Below, in pieces: positions 31,078 through 39,238 of a stretch of DNA of 40,795 nt. Each line of letters opens with the position of its first letter. The stretch's first letter is position 1. Source of the stretch: Candidatus Anaerobiospirillum pullistercoris (lineage in GTDB: Bacteria; Pseudomonadota; Gammaproteobacteria; Enterobacterales; Succinivibrionaceae); the NCBI GenBank assembly GCA_019114785.1, contig DXEV01000217.1, forward strand, positions 1 to 40,795, read 5' to 3'. Below the pieces are notes generated by a model, which made no database searches, had not been told where the DNA came from, and saw nothing but the letters and a program-made list of their open reading frames with translations. The position numbers and the translations under genes are program-made.

Positions 31078-31683
31078 GTGAACTTCTTCACCGCTGACTT
31101 ACACTTTGGTCACGCCAACATCATCAAATACTGCTCACGGCCTTATTCCTCGGTGGAGGAAATGGATCAGGCCTTAGCTGATAACTGGAACGCTACAGTC
31201 ACTGACGATGACGATGTGTGGATCTTAGGTGACTTCACTATGAAAAGAGGCCAAGTCGCCCGTAATTATTTACTGCAGCTTAAGGGGCGCAAGCACTTAA
31301 TCCTCGGCAATCACGATTACTTTGCTTTCAAACATCCAGAGCAGTGGCAAGACGTTTTGGTGGATATCATGCGCTATAAGGAGCTCAAACTGGGCTCGGG
31401 GTACACGTTCACCATGATGCACTTCCCGCTGCTCTTTTGGAATGACTCAGGTAAACCTCATAGCATCATGCTCTATGGCCATATTCACAGCATGCCATAC
31501 TGCAATGCCATTGCAGGTAAGCTCTATAACGCCCTGAACGTGGGTGTGGACGTTTCTGGTTATAAGCCACTGTCTGAAAAGGAAGTGCTGGATAAGGTGA
31601 GTGAGCTCAATCAGACGCTACAGCGCAGTATTAATGGCCCTCAGCCCCTTTCGATGGAGGAAATTGCGCGTTTGGGGTATTAG
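31078..31683 (+). CDS. Calcineurin-like metallophosphoesterase
   Basis: A cytosolic two-metal phosphoesterase of ~200 aa. Metal ligands in order: D7 and H9 in TADLHFGH, GD in WILGDFT, GNHD near residue 79, MMHFP near 118-122, and GHIHS near 139-143. This compact type is often annotated as phosphoesterase or hydrolase; substrate unknown. The start is GTG at 31078, well supported by GGAGGAGAGATC just upstream. It stands alone; its end faces the methyltransferase gene, with a motif copy between them. Confidence 0.85.
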   Translation: MNFFTADLHFGHANIIKYCSRPYSSVEEMDQALADNWNATVTDDDDVWILGDFTMKRGQVARNYLLQLKGRKHLILGNHDYFAFKHPEQWQDVLVDIMRYKELKLGSGYTFTMMHFPLLFWNDSGKPHSIMLYGHIHSMPYCNAIAGKLYNALNVGVDVSGYKPLSEKEVLDKVSELNQTLQRSINGPQPLSMEEIARLGY

Positions 31684-31700
31684 CCCCAATGTACCCTTGT

Positions 31701-31713
31701 GGGGCGGGCGCTG
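31701..31713 (+). repeat. Dispersed 13-base motif, exact copy
   Basis: Exact GGGGCGGGCGCTG, 18 bases after the phosphoesterase stop, between two convergent genes. Confidence 0.85.
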
Positions 31714-31832
31714 GTAAGGTGGGAAGAAAGTCAGGAATAACTTACAGCCGCGACCCTCACAAGCGATCGTCCGAGCGTCGCGGCTGCATAGCCCAGTATG
31801 ACTGACGGCTATACTGAACGCAGAAAGATGAC

Positions 31833-33428
31833 TTAGATCATCTGGAAGCTCTTAAGCATTGGCAGCGTGATCTTGGTGAACTTATCCACCATCTCGCTGA
31901 TCAGCTTACGCTTTTCCTTTTCGGCGGTAACTGGCTTACCGTCTTTGTTGAGCACGCTGTTGTGCTTCTGGATCTGCTCTAAAATTCGATCAGTGAGCTG
32001 GCTTGCGGATACCTTTGGCTCACGCAGCGTCATGGCCAGCATCTGCATCACAATTGGATTAACGTACATACCACCTTGGATCACAGGGCAGGCAAGGTAA
32101 TTGATCTGAGTACCGGCAGCATCAAGCAGCACGCCACGGTTAAACTCTTGGCAGTTCATGATGATCTCAGGAGAGATCGTGTCTTCCTTTACGGCAGGCT
32201 GTAAGGTACCTAACAAGGTCATAGTACGTAAGGCCTCAAAGATCTGAGCCTCGGTTAACTTAGCACCCTTACCAGCGCTCTTGCCGGTTAAAGCCTTGAT
32301 CACTTCACCAAAGGTATAGACCTTATGATCGCTCATGAGCTTGACGATTGGCTCATAGATCTCTTTCTTGAGGTTAGCCACACCAATACGGGTATTGACG
32401 GTATAAGCCACGTCCTCAGCAGGCACAGTTAAGACCACACCAGTAGCATAAAGCTGTTCTTGCTGCTGCTCTTCGCTCAGCTTCATGCAACCTTTAACAA
32501 AGAAGTCACGGCGGAATTGCTGATTAACGATAAAGTCACGAATGGTCTCGTACAGAGGAGTACCCTTGTATTGAGCTAAAAGCTGCTGTTGCTCTGCGGT
32601 GAGATTGATGTTATCGAGGTGCTCAGTACCAGTGGCCGAGCAAGCAAAGTTGAGCTTGGCACGCTCTAAGTTCTTGGCCATATCACTGAAGTGGATAATG
32701 TCCCAGAACTCATTGAGATACTCACCGGTGAGGTAGTGAGTGTCTTTGGTCAGGGTATCATCAATGCGCTTTGGCAGACCTGGGTTGTTGAGCAATACCG
32801 ATGGATTGACCTTAACTACGCTCTCTAAGAAGTTCTTGATCACGCTGATGCGGGCATCGTTATTGAGACTCTCAGCGATCAGGCTGTCGTTAAACTGCTT
32901 CATCAGATGACGCACTGGCTCAAACATGATGAAGCCTGGGCTGACGTTATAGGAGATATAGACTACACCGCCGATCTTGAGGTGATTTTGGATGAAATCG
33001 ACAATGTACTGCTGGTTTTCACGGGAGATCCATGACCAGATACCGTGTAAGCAGATGTAGTCGAATTGAGGCAGATCGGTGCGCTGGGCAAAATCGCCAA
33101 AGGCATCGTCGTAGAGGTGAATATGGGCGTGACCATGAGCAGCTAAGTGCTTGGCAAAATTCACCTGAGCAGGATTGAAGTCGGTGCCATACCATTGCAT
33201 ACCAGAAGCAACGGCGTGCATGTTGATGCTTACACCTTGGCCAAAACCTAATTCACAGGCGCAGGCAGCACCGGTTACATCATCAACGTACCCCCCCCCG
33301 ACACGAATATTTGGAAAGGCAATACCTGCATTAGCGAATAAAAACTTAGCCCACAGCGGATTAATTTCCTTGTAGTAGCCGTAGGTGTACAAAATTTCAG
33401 AATGATAGCCCATGTCCCACGAAGGCAT
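31833..33428 (-). CDS. SAM-dependent methyltransferase with regulatory domain, containing a G9 tract
   Basis: 531 aa. The start MPSWDMGYHSEILYTYGYYK is typical of class I methyltransferases with a C-terminal 'methyltransferase regulatory domain'. SAM motif I is CELGFGQG near residues 58-65, followed by WYGTDFNPAQ and FDYICLHGIWSWIS. The C-terminal ~250 residues (winged-helix-like VYTFGEVIKAL, LTEAQIFEALRTMTLLGTL) match that regulatory region. The ATG at 33428 has AGGAGAGA upstream; a longer frame to 33596 lacks one. Codons 43-46 (Val-Gly-Gly-Gly) contain nine consecutive G (C9 at 33291-33299 on the + strand) just before motif I, so gain or loss of a G would abolish the enzyme. Target unknown. 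Confidence 0.8.
   Translation of the reverse strand: MPSWDMGYHSEILYTYGYYKEINPLWAKFLFANAGIAFPNIRVGGGYVDDVTGAACACELGFGQGVSINMHAVASGMQWYGTDFNPAQVNFAKHLAAHGHAHIHLYDDAFGDFAQRTDLPQFDYICLHGIWSWISRENQQYIVDFIQNHLKIGGVVYISYNVSPGFIMFEPVRHLMKQFNDSLIAESLNNDARISVIKNFLESVVKVNPSVLLNNPGLPKRIDDTLTKDTHYLTGEYLNEFWDIIHFSDMAKNLERAKLNFACSATGTEHLDNINLTAEQQQLLAQYKGTPLYETIRDFIVNQQFRRDFFVKGCMKLSEEQQQEQLYATGVVLTVPAEDVAYTVNTRIGVANLKKEIYEPIVKLMSDHKVYTFGEVIKALTGKSAGKGAKLTEAQIFEALRTMTLLGTLQPAVKEDTISPEIIMNCQEFNRGVLLDAAGTQINYLACPVIQGGMYVNPIVMQMLAMTLREPKVSASQLTDRILEQIQKHNSVLNKDGKPVTAEKEKRKLISEMVDKFTKITLPMLKSFQMI
33291..33299 (-). repeat. G9 homopolymer in methyltransferase coding region
   Basis: Nine C on the + strand = nine G in the coding strand, at codons 43-46. 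This is the only long G/C homopolymer in the window. Such tracts are classic slipped-strand phase-variation sites; in this sequence the gene is in the in-frame state. Confidence 0.7.
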
Positions 33429-34195
33429 AGTTATCTCTCTCCTGAGAACGTAGCGAGCACGCTCTAGAACGCAGAGTTCAGAGCGCAGTAAGCTCAAATA
33501 AGCGCAAAAAACGTGGTGCTGTCTGCCATTTCTTAATAGCGAGTATGCTCTAATACCAACACAACGCTCTTCCCCAAGAGGTCTCGAGAAACTCAAGACT
33601 GTAACGCTTGTGGGCAGCCTACCAAGGCGCAGCTATTCCCTCAAATAGCTGTATTGCATACTTTGCAGTTAGCAGTGGCGCAGCACGCTAAACAACAAAA
33701 CAAACGATTGCCCAGTGTCAGAGCCGCGCTTAAACAGGCTAAGTATCGGCTGTATGACCTAGCAACAACGCAGCTATATTGGCACAACACCTTTCTCTTG
33801 GCAAAGGCTTTTTGAGCTCTATTTGGTCTGCCCTTAGTTTGCTGTAGACCAGAAACGAGCTCATACCTTAACGGGCTAAGGAAAGGGTGAAAGGGTGAAG
33901 GTAGCCACCTTGCCACAGAAGTAACAAAGCCCCTACTCTGCTGGCCCTCTCTGCAGACACTGTAAGCTTGGCAGCAATAGACAATAGCCCTTGGAGCCAA
34001 TGCCATCATAGGGCATAGGGCATAGGGGCGGGCGCTGCTAAAATCGCACAACATAATTCAGGAAAGTTTCACATGTTGGTATTTACACGTAACATAATAT
34101 TAAAAGATTGCCCTGAGCTTAGCCGGTTCTAGGCGATAAAAAGAACCCTGCCTCACTACAAGACAGAGCTCCGTTTTTAACTATGATCAGCCAGT
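33429..34195. other. Intergenic region
   Basis: No supported gene. A ~137-codon minus-strand frame at 33641-34054 is Cys/Ala/Arg-rich, has no ribosome binding site and runs into the motif; I do not accept it. The region has an exact motif copy (34025) and should hold the methyltransferase promoter and the end of the flavodoxin-reductase transcript. Confidence 0.4.
34025..34037 (+). repeat. Dispersed 13-base motif, exact copy
   Basis: Exact GGGGCGGGCGCTG, preceded by two GGGCATA units in tandem. Confidence 0.85.
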
Positions 34196-35671
34196 CTAAT
34201 ACCAGTCGTGCTTCTCGTTACGATCTAAGGCATTGATCTGAGCCATTTCCTCAGCCGTCAGCTCAAAGTCGTATAACTCAGTATTTTCCTTAATGTGGGC
34301 AGGATTGCTCGAGCCTGGGATCACAACTACTCCCTTTTGCAGATTCCAGCGCAAGATCACCTGAGCAGCGGATTTACCATGAGCCTGAGCGATCTTAGTA
34401 ATCACCGGATCATTGAGCAGCGATTGGGTGTGACCACGTCCCCCTAATGGATACCAGCCCTGTACCACGATACCCTGTTGCTGGATGAATGGGATCACGT
34501 TGTTTTCTTGGTAGTAAGGATGGATCTCGTTCTGCACCAAAGCAGGCATGATGCTGACTTGAGGTAAGAACTCCTCAAGCTCTTCTACATACCAGTTAGA
34601 GAGGCCAATGGAGCGCACTTTACCGGCGGCTACTGCTTTTTCCACAGCCTTGTAGGCCTTAACGTCATCATGCCCAGGGTGGTGTAAGAGCATCATGTCG
34701 ATGTAGCCAATATTGAGCTTCTTTAAAGCCTGCTCAATAGCTTCCTCTGGCTGGAAAAACTGGTTGGGATAGAGCTTAGTGATCACAAAGATCTCTTCAC
34801 GAGGTACACCAGAGTCACGAATTGCCCGACCTACCTCTTCTTCGTTGCGATACATGTAAGCGGTGTCGATTAGACGCACTCCTGTCTTTAGGGCGGTAGT
34901 AATAGCGTCATAACAGGTGTCGCCTAAAAGGCTGTAGGTACCGATGCCATTAATAGGCATCTCATAGCCACTATTGAGCATGACAGAGTGTTGCTCGAAG
35001 TTAAAAACAGGAGCTTTAGCCTGATCAGACTGAGTAAGCGCCGCTGTTTGGTCTAAAACCGCTGCACTGGTATGGGCACCAAGCAGGTTGAGCTGCTGCA
35101 ACCATGCTCTTACGTCGTCACGGGAAGCATGGGATTCAAAACGTTTACCTACTAACCAATGGGCTTGTGGAGTGAGGGCTTGGAGCTCGGGAATACTAGG
35201 CTCAAGTGGGCTACCACCTGAAGTGCAGAAAGGCACAATGGTTTTTCCGGCAAAGTCATAGCGCTCTAAGAACGTGAGAACCACGCATGGAGCTAACCCA
35301 GCCCAAATAGGGTAGCCTAAAAGTACTGTGTCGTACTGCTCCATATTGGAGACATTGCCCACCATCTGAGGGCGGAAATCAGCTTGTTTCTGCTCTTGGT
35401 TGGCGCGAGCCTTTTCATCATAGGCCATGTCGGCGACTGAGTAAGGCTGTACATTGCTGATACGAAAGAGATCAGTTTGCAGCAGATCGGCCATATCTTT
35501 GGCAATACCAGCTGTGATACCGGTACCGGAAAAGTAGGCGACTAAAACTTTACCTTCAGCCATCTCAGAACTGGCTGTACTGGTATCAGGTGTAGCTGTA
35601 GCGGCTTGGCTGGTGCTACATAGAGCCGCCAGTAGTAAGCTGCCTGCTAAGGCAAAAAGACGACGTAACAT
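34196..35671 (-). CDS. Exported flavodoxin-aldo/keto reductase fusion protein
   Basis: 491 aa with three parts. Residues 1-23 are a Sec signal peptide (MLRRLFALAGSLLLAALCST SQA). Residues ~40-195 are a flavodoxin-like domain: VLVAYFSGTGITAGIAKDMA with the FMN phosphate loop SGTGIT (48-53), then YDTVLLGYPIWAGLAP and VPFCTSGGSP. Residues ~222-491 are a complete aldo/keto reductase: Asp269 and Tyr274 in LIDTAYMYRN, Lys299 in VITKLY, His330/331 in LLHHPG, SNWYVEEL, and IPGSSNPAHIKENTELYDF. The ATG has AAGGAAC upstream. The gene follows the small flavodoxin gene by 39 bases, probably one operon. An exported NADPH enzyme is odd because the periplasm lacks NADPH; the FMN domain might feed electrons instead. 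This is inference. Confidence 0.8.
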   Translation of the reverse strand: MLRRLFALAGSLLLAALCSTSQAATATPDTSTASSEMAEGKVLVAYFSGTGITAGIAKDMADLLQTDLFRISNVQPYSVADMAYDEKARANQEQKQADFRPQMVGNVSNMEQYDTVLLGYPIWAGLAPCVVLTFLERYDFAGKTIVPFCTSGGSPLEPSIPELQALTPQAHWLVGKRFESHASRDDVRAWLQQLNLLGAHTSAAVLDQTAALTQSDQAKAPVFNFEQHSVMLNSGYEMPINGIGTYSLLGDTCYDAITTALKTGVRLIDTAYMYRNEEEVGRAIRDSGVPREEIFVITKLYPNQFFQPEEAIEQALKKLNIGYIDMMLLHHPGHDDVKAYKAVEKAVAAGKVRSIGLSNWYVEELEEFLPQVSIMPALVQNEIHPYYQENNVIPFIQQQGIVVQGWYPLGGRGHTQSLLNDPVITKIAQAHGKSAAQVILRWNLQKGVVVIPGSSNPAHIKENTELYDFELTAEEMAQINALDRNEKHDWY

Positions 35672-35710
35672 ATTGTTGTTCCTTATTGTTTGTTTGCAGA
35701 AGAGATAAGG

Positions 35711-36280
35711 CTAAGGCTTCAGCTGTAGCTGTTGCAGCCATGCTCCTACTTCCTCAGGAGTCGTAGTGCGTGAAAACTTTTGGCCATGTACCCACTTTAA
35801 CTGAGGATAGAGCTCACGCAGTTCTTGCTCACTATTCTCAATGCCGCTGGTATATGCGGTACAGAAAGGGATCAGCGTCTTATCTGCAAAATCGTAGCTG
35901 TCTAAGAAAGTGGCAATAATGCGTGGTGCGCGCTCACTCCAAATAGGATATCCGATCAATACCGTGTCGTATTGCTCCATATTGCTGACTTGATCTGCTA
36001 TCTCTGGACGCAAGTCTAAGTGCTGCTTTTCTTGGTTAGCGCGGCTATCAGGATCATAGGACAGGTCTTCAGCGGTGAAAGGATCCTTAGCATTTATGCG
36101 GTACAAATCGGCTCCCAGCTGCTCAGAGAGCATTTTAGCCACGCGCTCAGTCGTGCCTGTGCCTGAGAAGTAAGCCACCAAAATGGAGTTCTCCACTGCA
36201 CTTGCAACTGATACCGCAAAACTAGAGCTGCAAGCCACAGTGAAGAGCACTCCTAAAGCTCCCAGCATTCTTCTTAACAT
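35711..36280 (-). CDS. Exported flavodoxin-like protein
   Basis: 189 aa. The N-terminus MLRRMLGALGVLFTVACSSS FAVSVASA (two blocks) is a signal peptide that is almost the same as in the next gene. The flavodoxin fold follows: ILVAYFSGTGTTERVAKMLS with FMN loop SGTGTT, DPFTAEDLSYDPDSRANQE, YDTVLIGYPIWSERAPRIIA, LIPFCTAYTSG. The ATG at 36280 has AAGGAAAAC upstream; the open frame to 36328 has no ribosome binding site. It is clearly paralogous to the flavodoxin part of 34196-35671, so the pair probably arose by duplication and the second copy gained the reductase domain. Confidence 0.85.
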   Translation of the reverse strand: MLRRMLGALGVLFTVACSSSFAVSVASAVENSILVAYFSGTGTTERVAKMLSEQLGADLYRINAKDPFTAEDLSYDPDSRANQEKQHLDLRPEIADQVSNMEQYDTVLIGYPIWSERAPRIIATFLDSYDFADKTLIPFCTAYTSGIENSEQELRELYPQLKWVHGQKFSRTTTPEEVGAWLQQLQLKP

Positions 36281-36554
36281 GGTGTTTTCCTTGTCATGAT
36301 GGCCCTTAAGAACATAGGGGCTTGGCATAAAGCCTAAAAAGTAAAAGCCCTTACCTCCAACTCACTGGTTTCCACCTCAGTGAATTTTGGGAGCAAAGGT
36401 AAAGCAAAGGCATAGCCTTTGTTTGGCTGTAGATAATGTCTTTTTAGAACGCCTAAATTAGTACATGCTTAGAGCTCCAAGCCCCAACCTCACCGCTGTC
36501 TGCCATTATCAAGGACTTACGAGCAAGGTAACGCCATGAGGCTTGAATGAGGCT
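36281..36554. other. Intergenic region upstream of exported flavodoxin operon
   Basis: Likely holds the promoter of the two exported flavodoxin genes. I see no clear operator or hairpin. Confidence 0.3.
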
Positions 36555-36567
36555 GGGGCGGGCGCTT
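36555..36567 (+). repeat. Dispersed motif, near-exact copy at gene end
   Basis: GGGGCGGGCGCTT, last base differs; it touches the stop codon (36567-36569) of the minus-strand reductase gene, as the copy at 9011 does for the autotransporter. Confidence 0.7.
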
Positions 36568-37451
36568 TAAAGGCTGGTGAGGACAGGATTGTTCACGTAG
36601 TCGTAGAGGCGATGCACTTCGCTTGGTTTGAGCGTGTCCACCATTTGTGGGCGTTTGAGATCTAACGCCGCAATTGCCTGCATGTCTTCGGCGCTGAGCG
36701 CAAAATCCCACACCGCAAAGTTTTCAGCCATACGGTTTTGGTGTACCGACTTAGGGATCACGCATACCCCACGCTGTAAGTTCCAGCGCAAGATCACCTG
36801 AGCTACGCTCTTACCGTATTTTTGCGCAATGCCATGCAAAACATGGTTAGTGAACATGCCGTTCATGCCCTCGGCAAAAGGAGCCCATGCTTGAGGCACA
36901 ATACCTTGCTCTTGCAGCAGCTTGATCTCATCAGGACGCTGGTAGAAAGGATGGATTTCGATCTGATTTAGAGCAGGCTTCACCTCAATATCGCGATTGA
37001 GGCAGAAATCGAGAATGCGATCCGGCAGGAAATTGCTGACGCCCAGAGCACGTACCTTGCCTTCCTTGTAGAACTCGGTCATAGCACGCCACGAGCCGTA
37101 ATAATCGCCAAAAGGCATGTGCACGAGATAGAGGTCAATGTAATCTAAGCCTAACTTTTCCAACGACTCGTTGAAAGCGGCTTTAGTGCGCTCATAGCCC
37201 ATTTGATGGATAAAAGCTTTGGAGGTAACAAAGATCTCTTTGCGATCAATACCACTCTTACGGATTGCAGCACCGACGGCAGCTTCGTTGTTATAAGTGG
37301 CTGCTGTATCGATCAAGCGATAGCCAGTAGCTAAGGCGTCGCTGACAGCCTGCTCACATAGCTTGAGATCATCCACCTGAAAGACACCAAAGCCCAATCG
37401 CGGCATTTCTACGCCATTGTTGAGCTTAATCGTGTTTGTAAGCTCACTCAT
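36567..37451 (-). CDS. Aldo/keto reductase (2,5-diketo-D-gluconate reductase type)
   Basis: 294 aa, cytosolic NADPH-dependent reductase of the AKR3/AKR5 type. KLNNGVEMPRLGFGVFQV is the standard N-terminal hairpin. Tetrad: Asp48 and Tyr53 in LIDTAATYNN, Lys78 in VTSKAF, His111 in LVHMPFGD. ALGVSNF, NQIEIHPFYQ and the C-terminal VIPKSVHQNRMAEN complete the fold. The catalytic part resembles the reductase domain of the fusion gene at 34196. AAGGAG lies 7 bases before the ATG, inside the end of the acetyltransferase gene, whose stop is only 4 bases upstream, so the two are co-transcribed and probably translationally coupled. Confidence 0.9.
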   Translation of the reverse strand: MSELTNTIKLNNGVEMPRLGFGVFQVDDLKLCEQAVSDALATGYRLIDTAATYNNEAAVGAAIRKSGIDRKEIFVTSKAFIHQMGYERTKAAFNESLEKLGLDYIDLYLVHMPFGDYYGSWRAMTEFYKEGKVRALGVSNFLPDRILDFCLNRDIEVKPALNQIEIHPFYQRPDEIKLLQEQGIVPQAWAPFAEGMNGMFTNHVLHGIAQKYGKSVAQVILRWNLQRGVCVIPKSVHQNRMAENFAVWDFALSAEDMQAIAALDLKRPQMVDTLKPSEVHRLYDYVNNPVLTSL

Positions 37452-37455
37452 CTCA

Positions 37456-38049
37456 TTACTCCTTGAGTTCGATATGCTTGATGATCTTGGCTGGCACTCC
37501 TCCGACCACCGTATTTGGTGGTACGTCTTTGGTTACCACTGCACCGGCCGCAACCACGGCTCCATCGCCAATGGTCACACCTTGCGTCACGGTAACTCGA
37601 GAGCCAAACCAGACATTCTTTCCTACGTGAATAGGACGTACTGTCATACTACCTCTATTGCGTGGATCAAGCTCATGATTTATCGTGGCAAAAATGGCAC
37701 CGTGGCCAATCAGTGTTCCATCACCGATGTAAATACCACCCTGATCTTGGAAGTGGCATCCTGCATTAATGAAGACATGTTTACCAAAGTGCAGGTTTTT
37801 TCCACAATCAGTGTAGAAAGGCGGGAAGAGATTAAAGCTCTCATCTACTGGCTCACCAATCAGTTGCGACATGAGCTGACGTAGCTCGACTGGATCATGG
37901 TAGCCCTGATTGATCACGGCTGTGATCTTTTGCGCTTCGCGAGCGTAATGGTGGAAGTACTCAAACAGTTTACTGGAAGTATCGATGTAAGCCCCGTCGT
38001 ACAAGGATTGGATGAAGTAATCACGGTCGAATACAGGCAGGTCAGACAT
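37456..38049 (-). CDS. Left-handed beta-helix O-acetyltransferase (maltose/galactoside acetyltransferase type)
   Basis: 197 aa. Transfers acetyl from acetyl-CoA to a sugar or similar hydroxyl. Hexapeptide repeats run from ~85 to ~185 ([67 protein letters not shown]). The catalytic His is H125 in ATINHELD, and the C-terminal [17 protein letters not shown] is family-typical. The ATG at 38049 has AGAGGAAA upstream; a start at 38073 would lie in that ribosome binding site's leader. First gene of an operon with the reductase, divergent from a LysR regulator 169 bases away, which probably controls it. Confidence 0.88.
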   Translation of the reverse strand: MSDLPVFDRDYFIQSLYDGAYIDTSSKLFEYFHHYAREAQKITAVINQGYHDPVELRQLMSQLIGEPVDESFNLFPPFYTDCGKNLHFGKHVFINAGCHFQDQGGIYIGDGTLIGHGAIFATINHELDPRNRGSMTVRPIHVGKNVWFGSRVTVTQGVTIGDGAVVAAGAVVTKDVPPNTVVGGVPAKIIKHIELKE

Positions 38050-38159
38050 GGTAGTGCTTTCCTCTGAAGACATATATTACTGCGCGGAAATACACAGCGT
38101 AGCTCATTGCGATGGTTGAGTCTTAAAGTATAGAGTTTGGCGCGCTATCATAGCAAATA

Positions 38160-38200
38160 CTTATTAAGAATCATTTACCATGCTTTTTAAGCATAATAAG
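38160..38200. promoter_or_regulatory. Nested dyad in the divergent LysR/acetyltransferase promoter region
   Basis: ATGCTT-TTT-AAGCAT (38180-38194) is a perfect palindrome. CTTATT (38160-38165) also pairs with AATAAG (38195-38200), extending the dyad. The location 19 bases before the regulator start suits a LysR-type operator for autoregulation and control of the divergent operon. Confidence 0.5.
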
Positions 38201-38218
38201 AGTTAAGAAGAGATGACC

Positions 38219-39127
38219 ATGGAGCTTAGAGTTTTACGTTACTTCTTGGCTGTAGCGCGTGAGCAAAACATTACCGCAGCTGCTGCCAAGATCCACATCA
38301 CACAGCCTACGCTCTCTAAACAGCTAATGGAGTTAGAAGCTGAGTTGGGTACACAGCTGCTGATCCGTGGTAAGCGCAAAGTCACTTTGACCGAAGAAGG
38401 AGAGTTTCTGCGCCAGCGAGCCCAAGAACTGGTGGATTTAGCAGACAAAACAACAGCTGATCTCCAATCGCGAGACAGTGCTATTAGTGGAGAGATCTAT
38501 ATTGGAGCGGGTGAGACCCGTGGCATGGCCTTTGTGGCTCGAGCAATGAAGCAGATGCAGGAACAGCACCCTTTAGTCAGCTTCAATTTGTACAGCGGAG
38601 ATGATGAGATCATTGCAGAGCGCTTAGACCGAGGTCTTTTAGATTTCGGCTTATTTGTAGGACTAACCGATCTCAGCAAATACGACTATCTACGCCTCCC
38701 CATGGTTAATCGTTTTGGGCTGCTTATGCGCCAAGATGATCCGCTATCTGCACATCAGACCATTGAGGCTCAGCTCTTACAAGAACTGCCACTGATCTGT
38801 CCTCGACAAGTGCTACAGCAAAACGATCTGTCATGGTGGCTCGGTCATGGTTTGGAGCGCTTTAAGGTAGTAGCCACTTATAGCCTGCTTTTCAATGCTG
38901 CGATCTTGGTTGAGGAGGGCTTGGGCTATGCCTTGTGCATTGATGGACTGATCGAGAACGAGCGTTTGTGTTTTAAGCCATTGGAGCAAAACAACACTGC
39001 GCAACTGGTCTTTGCGTGGCGCAGAACAAGCATGCTATCGCAAGCCTCCAAGTGTTTTCTTGAGATCTTAAAGCCCCTACTCAAAACCAGCAGTGTCAGC
39101 AGTGCCGGTTCCTCGGCTCAGCCTTAA
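38219..39127 (+). CDS. LysR-family transcriptional regulator
   Basis: MELRVLRYFLAVAREQNITA then AAAKIHITQPTLSKQLMELE is the canonical N-terminal winged helix-turn-helix of LysR regulators; residues ~90-290 form the effector-binding domain (GEIYIGAGETRGMAFVARAM, LDRGLLDFGLFVG, LVEEGLGYALCIDG). 302 aa is usual. Two ATGs lie six bases apart (38213, 38219); MELRVLRYF is the family-typical start and has AGAAGAG at good spacing. It is divergent from the acetyltransferase-reductase operon, with a perfect dyad between, so it most likely regulates that operon and itself. Effector unknown. Confidence 0.9.
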   Translation: MELRVLRYFLAVAREQNITAAAAKIHITQPTLSKQLMELEAELGTQLLIRGKRKVTLTEEGEFLRQRAQELVDLADKTTADLQSRDSAISGEIYIGAGETRGMAFVARAMKQMQEQHPLVSFNLYSGDDEIIAERLDRGLLDFGLFVGLTDLSKYDYLRLPMVNRFGLLMRQDDPLSAHQTIEAQLLQELPLICPRQVLQQNDLSWWLGHGLERFKVVATYSLLFNAAILVEEGLGYALCIDGLIENERLCFKPLEQNNTAQLVFAWRRTSMLSQASKCFLEILKPLLKTSSVSSAGSSAQP

Positions 39128-39157
39128 AGAGCTTATTATTAGATAGAGACTAATGCA

Positions 39158-39170
39158 GGGGCGGGCGCTG
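39158..39170 (+). repeat. Dispersed 13-base motif, exact copy
   Basis: Exact GGGGCGGGCGCTG, 30 bases after the LysR stop and 68 bases before the glycerate kinase start. Confidence 0.85.
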
Positions 39171-39238
39171 ATGATCAGTACTGACGCATCTGCGCTGATT
39201 TGGTATCAAGATCCCATGTTAATTAAGGTGATTTTTCG

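Noticed and set aside
33641-34054. A minus-strand frame of ~137 codons
   Set aside because: No ribosome binding site, Cys-rich low-quality composition, no domain, and it runs through a motif copy in a non-coding gap.
4917-39170. The 13-base motif as a CRISPR repeat or array
   Set aside because: Copies are irregularly spaced by hundreds to thousands of bases, in both orientations, and no cas genes are seen.
4917-39170. The 13-base motif as an intrinsic terminator or G-quadruplex
   Set aside because: It has no self-complementary stem with U-tract, and only two G-runs of three or more, too few for a quadruplex by itself.
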